Shown here: positions 23,461 through 34,707 of the stretch, one piece after another
Position numbering within the stretch: the first letter of the stretch is position 1
Layout: every line of letters starts with the position of its first letter
Source of the DNA: Chamaelirium japonicum
Taxonomy: Eukaryota > Streptophyta > Magnoliopsida > Liliales > Melanthiaceae
Assembly: GCA_947650365.1 (NCBI GenBank)
Contig: OX393549.1
Location: 31,791,126 to 31,855,125 of the forward strand
Direction of reading: 5' to 3'
Length of the DNA: 64,000 nt
The notes under the pieces: generated by a model
The model's database searches: none
Told to the model about the DNA's origin: nothing
The model's input: the letters and a program-made list of their open reading frames with translations, nothing else
Program-made: the position numbers and the translations under genes

Positions 23461-24215
23461 TCCTCTTAAACCTATCTCTCGTCATGGACCTCTCACTAAG
23501 CCCCCCGTGGAAATATATCATAGCACTTCTTCAAACCCTTTGACCAAGGGTTTAATAGGATAGATAGCATTTATTTTTCGGAAACGCAGAAAAGTGACAA
23601 TTCATCTAGAAGGGGTCTTGATTGAAAATATTTAGTGTTGATAGAAGTAGTTCTAAGTTGCCTGTATCAGGAATAAAACTAAGGTTTTTCCATGGTGTTA
23701 TTAATTAGTCTTTTTTTTTTTTTGGTACAAGAGATTGTGGTCATGTCATCATTGCCTTTAGGTCCTCTCTCACGAGGGCGCTGAATACATCAGAAAACTC
23801 CACTTCCCAAAGCCCCTCTCGACCCATCGAGATGGTTATTAGTCCGCTTTCAAACATCATCCAAACCTTTTCCATGTAAGGAAGTTATTGTAGAGAAAGT
23901 GAAAGAATTTCCATGCGTGAGTATGATACATTGATTTTGTGGCTGAAATTGTGAAAGACCAATGGGCTCCACATTATAGAAATATAGAATATTAGTAAAA
24001 GCTGAATTTCTCATGTTTTATTGGGTTTTGAATGAACTCGGACACCCAAGATGTCGAATTCAGGTTACAATAGAATCCGATCTCTCAAATCTCAAGTGTC
24101 AGTTTCACTTAGTTCCAAGATTAAGACGCCGACATTTAGGATGCCAGTTTCTTGATCTTATGAAGTCGGTGTATCAGATGCCGAAGTTCAATGAATTAAT
24201 TAAAAAAAAAAACTA
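23461..24215. other. No gene recognised
   Basis: Non-coding, AT-rich; a T tract occurs near 23711-23723. No family resemblance was found. Confidence 0.4.
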
Positions 24216-24451
24216 GGGTTATTTTGACTTTGCCCCCCAAATATTGTTTTGAATTAGATTTTACCCCCCAAAACTAACTGTTCCGTCAGCTCACCATCTA
24301 AGAAAAAGGGTGAGCTGACGGAAAAGAAATAAAATTTTGGGGGGTGAGTTGACGGAATAGTAGTTTTGGGGGATAAAGTCTAAATAATGAAAATATGGGG
24401 GGGGTAAAGTCTAATTCAAGGCAAAGTTTGGGGGCAAAGTCAAAATAACCC
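24216..24451. mobile_element. Fold-back MITE, copy 2, Mutator-like
   Basis: Ends GGGTTATTTTGACTTTG and its complement are perfect over the outer bases. Flanking 9 bp are AAAAAACTA (24207-24215) and AAAAAACTT (24452-24460), 8 of 9 identical, which suits a 9 bp Mutator-type target duplication. Confidence 0.85.
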
Positions 24452-24642
24452 AAAAAACTTTGAGCTAAGTGGCACCGAGCGAGTTTACTTTTTGAGCACC
24501 AGATGGATCAAGATAGGTTAAGGCTGAAACTAAATCACGATCGTCTGTTACACCCAATCCAATCAGTGAATCATATCCAGCTCCTAATGGCGAGAAAAAA
24601 ACAGGCACTCAGCCTCAAATAAACAGTTGTGCATGGCTTCAA

Positions 24643-24646
<4 letters not shown>

Positions 24647-24713
<67 letters not shown>
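24647..24713. repeat. (CT)n microsatellite
   Basis: About 33 uninterrupted CT dinucleotides. A likely polymorphic site; no associated gene. Confidence 0.95.
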
Positions 24714-24719
<6 letters not shown>

Positions 24720-25195
24720 AATTTTTTATTATAATTAAATATATTCTACTCTCTTTCTCTCTTTACCTAACGGGGATGTAGTGCCCGATGTTCAATCCGA
24801 TCGAGCAGCATCCTAATCTTTCAAGCATTGCATGGGATTAATACTAGTAAACATATATATTTGACAACCATTTAGAAACCTTGATCATGACCATTCAACT
24901 GTCAGTTTAAAATATAAGGTCCAATTTGCAGTTGGATGAAAGCCTTTTGGACACGACAACAGTTGAACTATTTTGATGCTACGTTAAGCAATATTTAACA
25001 CCCACTTCCATTGTATTAACAAAGGAGAATGAGAACGCAACTGCGATTGCATCTCAGTGGTGGAGTGAGTCTTATTTTTGTGGGAGGTTGCAAGTTCCAA
25101 TAATCTGATATGATATCTCCATGCAATACTTCAAAAAAAGCAGAAAAATTTTATTCATACCCTAAATTAAATAGCATATCCGTTTCCTCCCAAAA
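24714..25195. other. No gene; possible SINE fragment
   Basis: At about 25045-25140 a stretch with CTCAGTGGTGGAGTGAG and GTGGGAGGTTGCAAGTTCC resembles a tRNA-like SINE head, followed by an A-rich end. Too short to be sure. Confidence 0.35.
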
Positions 25196-26520
25196 AATTG
25201 ATTCTCCTCCTTCCCCATCTCGTCGGAGTCGTCGTCTGTGCTCGTCGTAGCCGTCAACCCCAGCATCCGACTTCATCTTTGAACCTTCCGTTGGCATCTC
25301 CCTTCCTGGCCTCCTCCGGACCTAAGATGATGATGCCGGAGATCAGTGGCGGACCCAGGATTTTTTCTCAGGAGGGGCATAATTATTAAAAAGTAACTAC
25401 GTACAGTCGTTACCTCACAGTCGAAGGCTTCGGCAGACAACGTGACAACGTCTCTACCATTCCTTCGATCGCGCAACAAAAGTCGTATTAGGATTTTACC
25501 TCGAGTGGAGGAGAATTTTGATCCTTGGAGTCCTTCAAAAATTTGGAGTTGTAACTGACTGACTCGATCAGGGTGCACGGGTTGTAAATAGTAGACTAGA
25601 TCCTTTTTTTTTTTGCGGTGGAGGGGGTATTTAATACGTACTCCCAAAACCTATAAATAAACCCAGATTCCCACTTGATTCTCATTCACTAAGGGCCATG
25701 TGATGAACTTTACGGGGATGACACATGTGCGGGTAGTGGCAGATGGCGGTGGATGTCGGCCGGACAGTAGTGGGCATTGGTGGCCAACAACGGGTGGTGG
25801 CCGACGGCCGGTGAGGCCGGTCGTGGGTCGCCAATACAGGTAGCAACGGCGGGTGGTGGGTGGTGGCGACGGAGGGGCCATGTGGAGGTGGGATGGTGGT
25901 CGGCGGCATGGCGGTGGACATTAACTGGCGGGGGGGGGTGGTCGGTGGGAAAGTGGCGACTGGTGGAGGCCACCACCATATGAAGTTGGCAACCAAAATT
26001 GACAAACTTCCTATATTTGTTTTTTTTTTTTGGATAAATTATACTTTTCTCCCCTCCCCTCCTGAAGTTTAGCTCAAAAAACATTTTAACAAACATTCCC
26101 CCCCCTCAATTCAGTTTCGATCAAATAAAAATTACCAAATGAGGGAATCAAGTTGTTGACAAAAGGGGTATTGTGCTAACATTTCAGACTTTAGGGAGTG
26201 ATTTGGAACAAAGTTAACTATAGGGGTTATGTGTTTTTAAGCTAAATTTTAAGGGGGTAAGTGTAAATTGCTTTTGCTTTATCCCAAAGTGAGGGGGGGC
26301 TTGAGCCCCTCCTGGGCCCAATGTAGGTCCGCCCCTGCCGGAGATGTCGACCACGACTTTGCCACGCTCTCCGTCAGCGAACCATACCTCGCCACCGCCT
26401 CGATCCCGACCCGAGATCCACCTCCGCCTGGGCCACATCGCCCAACCACGACATCGCCCACGACGCCACCCAGAAGGTCATCGAGGACTTGGAGGCTCTG
26501 ATCAGGCCTTGAATTAGGGC
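25196..26520 (+). pseudogene. Unknown open frame interrupted by a hAT element
   Basis: Sequence at 25196-25343 and 26338-26520 becomes contiguous if the 994 bp element and one target duplication are removed. The two sides are CT- and CCG-rich, unlike their AT-rich surroundings, and carry short open frames rich in Pro, Ser, Thr and Arg. No domain is recognised, so whether a host gene was disrupted is uncertain. Confidence 0.3.
25344..26337. mobile_element. hAT-type non-autonomous element (994 bp)
   Basis: The ends CAGTGGCGGACCCAGG and GGTCCGCCCCTG form terminal inverted repeats. The 8 bp target duplication CCGGAGAT is exact at 25336-25343 and 26338-26345. The interior includes a TGGCGG/GGTGG-rich patch (25735-25975). 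No transposase domain is seen. Confidence 0.9.
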
Positions 26521-26865
26521 ACCGACGTTGATGAGGCAGTTCTGATGGTGGCGTCTCCAACATTGTGGAAGGGGAGGAAGGAAGTAGATAGGGGTATGAA
26601 GGTGGGAATCAATTTTTTTGTAAGAAATGGGGGTATGCAAAGTAGTATAGTTTTGGGGAATGAATAACAATTTCCAAAAAAAAATCTCAATGCGGTGGAT
26701 ATGGGCCGGACTATATAGGATTACATTTTTTGGGTTGAGCATAATAAAAAAATAGGGGGAGTTGGTGGTAGATCCCTGACATAGGATTTTATTAATGTAA
26801 AGGACGTCCAAATATCCTTATACATATCATGTCCCTCCCGAAACATATGCACTTGCACCAGGTCC
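26521..26865. other. No gene recognised
   Basis: Mixed-composition sequence leading up to the Cassandra LTR; nothing recognisable. Confidence 0.4.
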
Positions 26866-27634
26866 TGTGACGACCAAGATCCAATAGGCCAATAGCCAAG
26901 AGCCAAGACTCCTGAGGCGGGAATGCCAAGATGGATGAGGTAAGGTGAGGTGAGGTGAGGTGAGGTGTACAAGGCCATGAGTTAGCCCCACATCTCCTGG
27001 AGAGAAGGAGATCCTGAGCTACTTATATAATTTCCCCTCCTAAACATAGAAGACGCGTTTTAAAACCGTGCGCCGCTACGGAATTCGTAAGAACTCCGTA
27101 GTTAAGCGTGCTCAGGCGAGAGTAGTACCAGGATGGGTGACCCCCCTGGGAAGTTCTCGTGCGGGCACGGGCAAAGCGGACAATATCTTGTGTGTTTGGG
27201 GCGGATGTTACAAAATGGTATCAGAGCCGGTTCTCCTCGCTATGGGGGGGTCTAACCCTACACGAGGACGTGTAGCCCTAAGGGGGGTGGATTGTGACGA
27301 CCAAGATCCAATAGGCCAATAGCCAAGAGCCAAGACTCCTGAGGCGGGAATGCCAAGATGGATGAGGTGAGGTGAGGTGAGGTGAGGTGTACAAGGCCAT
27401 GAGTTAGCCCCACATCGCCTGGAGAGAAGGAGATCCTGAGCTACTTATATAATTTCCCCTCCCAAACATAGAAGACGCGTTTTAAAACCGTGCGCCGCTA
27501 CGGAATTCGTAAGAACTCCGTAGTTAAGCGTGCTCAGGCGAGAGTAGTACCAGGATGGGTGACCCCCCTGGGAAGTTCTCGTGCGGGCACGGGCAAAGCG
27601 GACAATATCTTGTGTGTTTGGGGCGGATGTTACA
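26866..27634 (+). mobile_element. Complete Cassandra TRIM retrotransposon
   Basis: Two LTRs, 26866-27212 (347 bp) and 27293-27634 (342 bp), both run from TGTGACGACC to GGATGTTACA. They differ by about three substitutions and one 5 bp GAGGT unit. The 80 bp interior starts three bases after LTR1 with TGGTATCAGAGCC (27216 on), the initiator tRNA-Met primer site. It ends with a purine tract, AAGGGGGGTGG. Each LTR carries a 5S rRNA-like segment. It encodes no protein and must depend on other elements' enzymes. No target duplication is visible (GGTCC left, CTTTC right). Confidence 0.95.
27069..27170 (+). ncRNA. 5S rRNA-like domain in Cassandra LTR1
   Basis: Contains the conserved plant 5S order: AGAACTCCGTAGTTAAGCGTG, then AGTAGTACCAGGATGGGTGA, then CCTGGGAAGT. 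These include the internal polymerase III control regions. The 5' third has diverged and it lies within an LTR, so it is a Cassandra 5S-like domain, not a 5S gene. LTR2 repeats it at about 27490-27592. Confidence 0.85.
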
Positions 27635-27790
27635 CTTTCCTTCGAAGCGGTCCCACAATTGTCTAGCAAAAGGACACCCGAGCAACAGGTGCGACGCCGT
27701 CTCCTCCTCCGAGGCGCAGAAGGTACAGAAAGTGTCTCGCAAGCTGTTCTTGATCCCCTTGCTCATTTGCAGCCACCACACTAGGCCTGT
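27635..27790 (-). pseudogene. LINE zf-RVT fragment
   Basis: The minus strand encodes GLVWWLQMSKGIKNSLRDTF followed by CTFCASEEETASHLLLGC, the C-C-H-C zinc-binding motif found after plant non-LTR reverse transcriptases. It stops abruptly at the Cassandra LTR, and the matching half is not found on the other side. Confidence 0.75.
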
Positions 27791-28104
27791 CAATTTGGTC
27801 GAGCTGAGCCCGAAACCTAGTTGACTGTCCCAAGCCCGAACCCAACCCGAATAAAAATCAACCTACCCAACCCAAACTCGACCTATTTTATTATTCGGGC
27901 TTCAGACCGAGTTTGGATCAGCCCATTTACCCCTTGACATGACCACACCGCATCACATATGGGTAGCAACTAGCAAGCAGTTGCCACCCAAATGGCGACC
28001 GGTCGTAATTATCTGTTTTATTTCTACTTTTTTTTTTTCTAATAAAGTTGATTTTATCACCAAAGTCTGGCCGCCGGTAAAACCATCTCATTATCTCTCA
28101 TAAT
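27791..28104. other. No gene; MITE-like debris
   Basis: The start AGGCCTGTCAATTTGG followed by CCCGAACCCAACCCGA-type stretches resembles one end of the hAT MITE kind seen at 57.2 kb. The other end is not identified. Confidence 0.35.
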
Positions 28105-28310
28105 CCACAAGGATAATGATATTTAGCCATCATGTTGTCCACCAGATCAGGCCATCCTGATGTGGCACCGGATCACAGTCGTCAATTGCACCCAACTCCT
28201 CATGGGTGAGTCACACTCATCCCAACTGGCAGGCATACGAACGGCTGCAACCAGGTGCCACATCAGGATGGATCGATCTGTATGGAAAACCGGATGGCTG
28301 AATGACATTG
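28105..28310. mobile_element. Fold-back MITE
   Basis: GCCATCCTGATGTGGCACC at about 28151 is answered by GGTGCCACATCAGGATGG at about 28254, and outer parts (TTTAGCCATC and GATGGCTGAATG) also pair. Borders approximate. Confidence 0.65.
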
Positions 28311-28384
28311 CTCAATCTTCATCCCAGAACAAAAGGCCCTCTTCATAATCTCCCTCAAATTAATCATGAACAATAAACCAGTAT

Positions 28385-28759
28385 AGTTTTTTTTGTTACA
28401 AAACACTTCAACTCAACAACAGCTTTCGCATCCCTTCAACCACAACAATCAGGCAAATATACAGGGTGAAAGCATTGGCAAGGATGCAAAATAGGCGTCG
28501 TCCCACCGGTTCAGCAATCCCCAGGTTCACCAAAGTCACTTCAACTTCTGAAGGAAGAGAACAACATGGACTGAACATCTTATGGCTGAGTCCGCTCCCA
28601 AAAATTGTCGGTAGCCGTGATTCTAGCCATCTTGGCTAGCCAGCCCGCAGACATTGAAACATCAATCCACCTTGTGAAGACGAAACCCGGATGTGTTCGC
28701 AAGATTCTACCGCAAATCAGCGCATCAGGAAACATGTCCGCTGTTATTCAAGATCCATA
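28385..28759 (-). other. Probable retroelement 3' fragment, unresolved
   Basis: Read on the minus strand, degenerate sequence ends in an A run (28388-28396 as T on the plus strand), as in a LINE 3' end. No domain survives well enough to name. Confidence 0.3.
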
Positions 28760-29328
28760 TCAGACAACAAGATCCATAGTGCCGTTGCTTATCGGACAAG
28801 ACCCATCATCACCAAAATCACTCTCTTTTGTGCTTGGACTATTTTCGCCTTTTTCATGTCGCAAAGGGGTGCAACTAGCTGAGCCCAGATTGCCGCCTCC
28901 CAAGTAAAGGACAATGTCGGATAAAAGGAGCCTTGCAACACCATATTGCACGAGGAAGTGACTCTGATCCCTGCCGACACTCTGCTGTCGGGATTGACCC
29001 GCTGATCCTTTCCTCCGTTGCTCGAGCCCGAGGGAGGGAAGATCAGTTCTCCTGCTCGCCGAGGGAGCCTGGCGTGACTGGGTTAGTTCATCCATCATGG
29101 CCCGCTGGGTGGCCAACATCTCCAATAAGAGCTGGTCACTGAGCGAGACAGGGGGTTGGGAAGCTTGAGTCGGCACACCACTTCATGTAGATCCGGCGCA
29201 AACCTTCGCCGTCTCTGTCCCCGCGTGGAAGGAGCCATTAGGGTCTCCTGCGAAAGCACAGCTTTCGACCGTGTGGTTGTGGGTGTTCTCACAGGAACCA
29301 GTCGAAAGATCCCACAGACGGCGCCAAT
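28760..29328 (-). pseudogene. Ty3/Gypsy leader and gag N-terminus, broken
   Basis: On the minus strand, right after the LTR end at 29329, comes ATTGGCGCCGTCTGTGGGA, the leader and primer-site string common to many plant Gypsy elements. It is followed by MAPSTRGQRRRRF and, in another frame, PVSLSDQLLLEMLATQRAMM (29095-29176), a gag-type N-terminus. Frameshifts are present. The capsid domain and all of pol are absent. Confidence 0.6.
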
Positions 29329-31665
29329 TGTCGGGGGGAAATCTCGTTGGCTCGGGAGCTCGACCTGCAAGACAAGGGAAACGTAAGAACGACTGGCTCC
29401 GTGAGGAGCGCAGGCCCTCCGACGCTCAAGTCAGTGCTGGTTCGAAAGGGAGGAGGTTTTTGAAGTAGGAAAATGTCTAGGTTTCTGAGTTTCGAATCTG
29501 TACTTTGGAGCTAGGGGTTGTACCTTTATAGACCTTTTGCAGACCGCCAGAGTCTGACACGTGGCCGCTCCTTTCCGCACCTTCTACATCTTCACATGTC
29601 AGCCCACATGGGCCCTTTAATGGCCTTCGTCGTTTAGCCTGCCAGGTGATGGTGAGGGGGAATGCACCGGTCTTGTCCGTGCCAGCTGGACATTCTGGAA
29701 GGCTCCGGTATGGGATGTTCTGGACCGACTCTAGCTGGCTAATGTGGCTCGCAATTGCCTACGTAGTTCCACGAGGGTGGTGACATTTGTCGATTTGGCA
29801 CCGCCTCACTGTAGGCGACCTCTGTGGGTAAGAAGGCGAATTCCTGCGCTATTTCATGATCGGGCGAGCTCTGGGTGTTGAGCCCTCTGAGGGGTTCTTT
29901 AAACTATGCGTGTGCGGTCAGGGCAAACTGTGGGTATTCGCGGATATCCTTCTAAGTTTCCTATTAGCAAGGGGAGATCTCTCCACATGCGAGCTAGATT
30001 TGGGCTTCCAGCGGGCTACTAGTGGCAATCGGGATACTCTCTCCAGCCGTCGAGCTGCGTGGAGAGCTTTGACTCACAATACCTCATGAATGAAGCCTCG
30101 TGGAAGATGCTGCTATGTCCAAGGGACGCAGCGATCCGCTACTGTAAGAGGAAGTTAGCCAGGGGCGACCTCTTCCGCATGCGAACCAATTGCGTGAGGT
30201 CAGGGTGAGCTCTCGGGCGAGCCATGGGTGTCAGCCATGGGTGACCTCTTCCACGTGCGACCTAATTGTGTGCGGTCAGGGTGAGCTCCCGGGCGAGCTG
30301 TGGGCGTCAGCCACAAGTGACCTCTTCCGCGTGCAGACAGTGTGAGCTCCCAGGCGAGCTGTGGGCATCAACCACGGGCAACCTCTTCCACGTGCGAGCT
30401 AATCGCGTATGCTCAGGGTGAGATCTCGGGCAAGCCGTGGGCGTCAGCCACTGGCGACCTCTTCCGCATGCAAGCTAATAGCATACGGTCAGGGTGAGCT
30501 CTCGGACGAGCTGTGGGCGTCAGCCACGGGCGACCTCTTCCGCGTGCGGACAGGGAGAGCTGTGGGCGTCAGCCACGGGCGACCTCTTCCGCGTGCGAGC
30601 TAATCGCATGCGGTCAGGGTGAGCTCCCCGGGCGAGCCGTAGGCGTCAGCCACGGGAGACCTCTTCCACGTGCGAGCTAATCGCGTGTGGTCAAGGTGAG
30701 CTCCCGGGCGAGCTGTGGGCGTCAGCCATGGGCGACCTCTTCCGCGTGCGGACAGGGTGAACTCCCGGGTGAGTTGTGGGCGTCAGCCATGAGCAACCTA
30801 TTCCGCGTGCAAGCTAATCGCATGCGGTCAGGGTGAGCTCTCGGGCGAGTTGTGGGCGTCAGCCACGGGCGACCTCTTCCGCGTGCAAGCGAATAGCGTA
30901 CGGTTAGGGTGAGCTCCCGGGCGAGCTATGGGCGTCAGCCACGGGTGACCTCTTCCGCGTGCGGACAGGGTAAGCTCCCGGGCGAGCTGTGGGTGTCAGC
31001 CACGGGCGACCTCTTCTGCATGCGATCAGGGTGAACTCCCGGAAGAGCTGTGGGCGTCAGCCACGGGCGACCTCTTCCACGTGCAAGCTAATCGCGTGCG
31101 GTCAAGGTGAGCTCCTGGGCAAGCTGTGGGCGTCAGCCACGGGCGACCTCTTCCGCGTGCGAGCTAATCGTGTACGGACAAGGTAAGCTCCCGGGCGAGT
31201 TGTGGGCGTCAGCCACGGGCAACCTCTTCCGCGTGCGAGCTAATCGCGTGCGGTCAGGGTGAGCTCCTGGGCGAGCCGTGGGCGTCAGCCACGGGCGACC
31301 TCTTCCACGTGCAAGCTAATAGCTTGAGATCAAGGTGAGCTCCCGGGCGAGCTGTGGGTGCTAGCCACGGGCAACCTCTTCCTCATGCGAACTGATCGCG
31401 AGGGCGGAGGCCGACTTCGTTGGGAGTGTTCTTTGAACTCCAAGACGTATTTTGGTCACGATGCTGCTTACCCAAAAATCGGGATTGACCTTGAATCTCG
31501 AGCTCACCCCCGGGGGGAGGGGCTTTTTCTTTGGCTACCCAAGGTCGCCCCTTCGGTCGACCAAGTCCGTTCCAAGTGTATCCAAAGATGAGGACGACCC
31601 CCAGGGGGACCCTGATGTCTCCACGTGTCGCCTCCCGTTACTGCCACGTGGACAAGCTGGTGACA
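29329..31665 (-). mobile_element. Putative 5' LTR of a truncated Gypsy element
   Basis: Read on the minus strand it would run from TGTCACCAGC (31665) to CCCCCCGACA (29329), with TGTC...GACA inverted ends, and the primer-site string follows directly. Length is 2337 bp. Half of it is the minisatellite described separately. The right border is inferred from the TGTC end alone, since no second LTR lies in the window. Confidence 0.5.
30150..31395. repeat. Minisatellite of about 17 units
   Basis: Tandem units of about 76-80 bp, with shorter 47-60 bp variants, share GTGAGCTCCCGGGCGAGC, GTGGGCGTCAGCCACGGG and CGACCTCTTCCGCGTGCG. The longer units add a CTAATCGCGTGCGGTCA segment that the shorter ones lack. 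It lies within the putative Gypsy LTR. Short open frames across it are by-products of the period. Confidence 0.9.
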
Positions 31666-31850
31666 ATTTTGGCACCATTAGATATCATTTTCAATATCCT
31701 CATTAATACTCGCCATCTAGGAAAAGAATACCAACAAAGGAATATAGATGGACACAGGAGCAAAGCATGCTTGTATGTACTCGTCAAATCTCTATCGAAC
31801 CTTTAAGATTCTAACACGTAGAGTAAAAGAAACTATGCTAAATAACATAT

Positions 31851-32408
31851 TGATGGGGATCCGATTTGAAAACAAGGATCTCTAGGCCATTAATGAATAA
31901 ATTAATAAATAATGAAATTAATATTTACATAATAAAATATTATTGTTTTAATCCGAAAAATATTCTATTTTGAGAATGATTAATTAGGGTATTTTAAATA
32001 GGGTTTTCGGGATAATATTTGATTAGATTCAAATCTTTTTAAATTAATAGGTTTAAATCTTTAGTAGGCAAGATTTGATTTGTTCGAATCTTTTGAATAG
32101 ATAATCCTTATCTTTTTACGAGATCTTTATCTCTCCTTTTCTTATTTAAAGGCCTCATGTCTCCCGTTGTAAGCATGATGTAGTTGATTAATGAAAGGAA
32201 AGTTCTCGCTTTGATTTGTTTTCACTGAGAGGATTTGTGAGAGAGAAAGAGAGACCCTGGACTCCAACCATAATCTCTATTACTCGTGAGGTGAGAGGCC
32301 ACGGGTTTCGAGCCAGGATCTTTGTTACCATTCTATCTTTCCCCTTTTCTCAACCACGAAGGCGACTAATCGAGCGATCGTGTGGGACCTCTGAGATCTC
32401 CCGCATCA
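31851..32408 (+). mobile_element. Candidate solo LTR (558 bp)
   Basis: The ends TGATGGGGATCC and CTCCCGCATCA are inverted over five bases. A TTATTTAAAGG box (about 32143) and downstream leader-like sequence suit an LTR. Flanking pentamers CATAT and TATAT match at four of five positions. No internal region is attached. Confidence 0.45.
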
Positions 32409-33127
32409 TATATATAACAAGTTTCTGAAGAGCCGTATGAAAGTAAGACTCCTAAATCAGATTTAAAATGAAAAGATATCGGATGCCAATTCATTTCGAC
32501 GCACCTTTCCTTGCAAATCAAGGACATAATAATTATAACCAAAGGAACTACTTGCAAATACATTTATGTAGTTCAATTTGTTGCATTTTCCTTTGCAATT
32601 CTAAGGAAAAAATCATAAATGAACAACCTGATAAAAAAAGTAGACATGAGTTAGCAACATGAACAATACCTATGCTACCGGTGGTCATAAAATTTGCACT
32701 TCTTAGCAAAAGTAAAAAACCAATAGCTCAATCCAAGAATACTATAAATTCTACAAAGAAGAAATGCCCACAAATCAAAGGATTGCTCACAACTTTTTAA
32801 AACTACGATCAGAGTCGACATAGGATGGCATTCATGAAGTTACATGCAAGGAATTAGTAGACAACACGAGAAACAAGATATGATATGTCCAACAAAATTA
32901 GTAATCTTGTCGAAGTTCCAATGCTCTGTGATGATGATGAATACTTCCCGACTTTTGATCTACAGGAGTACTGAAAGAGATCGGCAGGAGAAATTGGTCA
33001 AGAAAGAGGTGGAAGCAAAGGGAGAGATAAAAAAAAAATCTATGGATATATCGGAAGGGGTGAAGCGTGGAATTAGGAAAACAATTTAGATCAGTAAGAG
33101 AAATTGTTACAGTAAATATAGCAAATG

Positions 33128-33187
<60 letters not shown>

Positions 33188-34689
33188 TGCTTCAATCCTA
33201 ACTCAAAGTTTGCTTGGGTTGCTAAAGTTGCTCTTGGGATGGTAGGTTTTGGGGACGAAAAGAAATTGTAAATAAAAGAGGCAACAAACACTCATATATG
33301 ACTTACCAATGTTTCGAACCTAAGTTGATGTGAGCATGCACAGCGTGCGCATGTTTTCTGTTTCCAAAAGACAGAGGAAGCAACATATTATATTTAGATT
33401 ATTTTCAAAAAATTTGATGTATTTATCAAAATAAAAAATAGAATTAGGTTTACAAACATGTTTCTAAAATATTTTCAAATTTCTATTTTTAAAGATGAAA
33501 AAAAAATATAGAAGTGCAGTTAAGCAGGGCCAAAGTGGTTCTCTACTTTATGAGGTACCCACCAAGGAAATCACACCTCCCTCACCTTTATAATTCCTAC
33601 TCTGTAAGTTTTAACCAACTGTTTTGATAGAGTACCCATGCATAAAAATCCTAATTAGCCTAATTGAAAAACCTTCTAGCAGAAATGAACAATAATTAAC
33701 ATGCAAAATCAATTATTCTACAAATCAAGATTAAATTAAGAAAAACAAGTTAGATGTACTCAACAGTCAACCCAGTTCAAGGCACATCAATGCTGCAGGA
33801 GAAGCTGATGGTGTACTCCCAAGATACAACGAACCCCAATGCAAACCATGCTCGACACGACTATAGTGACACAAAATATGACATTTTGTGTAAGGAAACA
33901 AAGAAAATTGAAAAAGAGGAGAGGAGTGAGGATTCTCTAGGCACAACTGAAAGCAGGAATTGATCAAATAGCCAAAGGGGGATTTTTATAGGTGGTGAGA
34001 CATAACTGCAGCCCACAATGTATCCTTAGTGTTAATAGCCAAACGGCTAGTATCGGTGAGCCACTAATCCCAACCCAGTAAATGCAAATGCCTAGCATCG
34101 ACCCAACGGGAAGAATCAAGAATGACCCAATAACTCTCAGCCAACTTCATCAACAATTGAAGCTTATAACATGGTTAAAAGGAATTAAAGAGAGGAAAAT
34201 ATATGTTATCCCACGCCCACATCCGAATTTGCCCGGATCGACTCGCGAGCGCTGGCCCACTATGTGGGTCCCCCTTGGAGCCCAAACCCGCTTCACATTT
34301 TCCCATAGACAAGGACACCTCCTCAATAGACAATATGGGATCAAAAGATATAAAGGAATGAGGACGAGAAGGTGAGGGAATAATTCAGAAGTTTTGAAAC
34401 TTCCTCCAATTAGCACTGCCACCAAAACCCAATGGCCATATCAGTTATCCCCTTGTGTATGTAGATGACTTGCTTGGGGAAATCTACGATTAAAGATGCA
34501 GTTACCAACACGTTTATCTTTCATGAGTTTAAGATGGTAAAAAGTGTAATCTTTGCCAAATTTAGAATTAACTTCCCCAAAGCTCCATATAAAATTTGGA
34601 AGGTTGGTCGGATCATCCTTCACTTTGATAATGACATATCCATATGACATCGCTTAGGCGTCCCAATCTAATATGAGAATAATCTCTTC
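32409..34689. other. No gene recognised; (GA)n microsatellite
   Basis: AT-rich non-coding sequence. An uninterrupted GA tract occupies 33130-33184. Short frames around 33754-34375 show no known domain and overlap on both strands. Confidence 0.45.
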
Positions 34690-34707
34690 TTAGCTTATCT
34701 CATTTCT

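Noticed and set aside
27069..27592. 5S rRNA genes
   Set aside because: The 5S-like strings lie within paired LTRs next to an initiator tRNA-Met primer site and lack the full 5S 5' third; this is the Cassandra TRIM, not an rDNA array.
30160..31390. CRISPR-like array
   Set aside because: Units are contiguous minisatellite repeats without unique spacers, in a plant LTR context.
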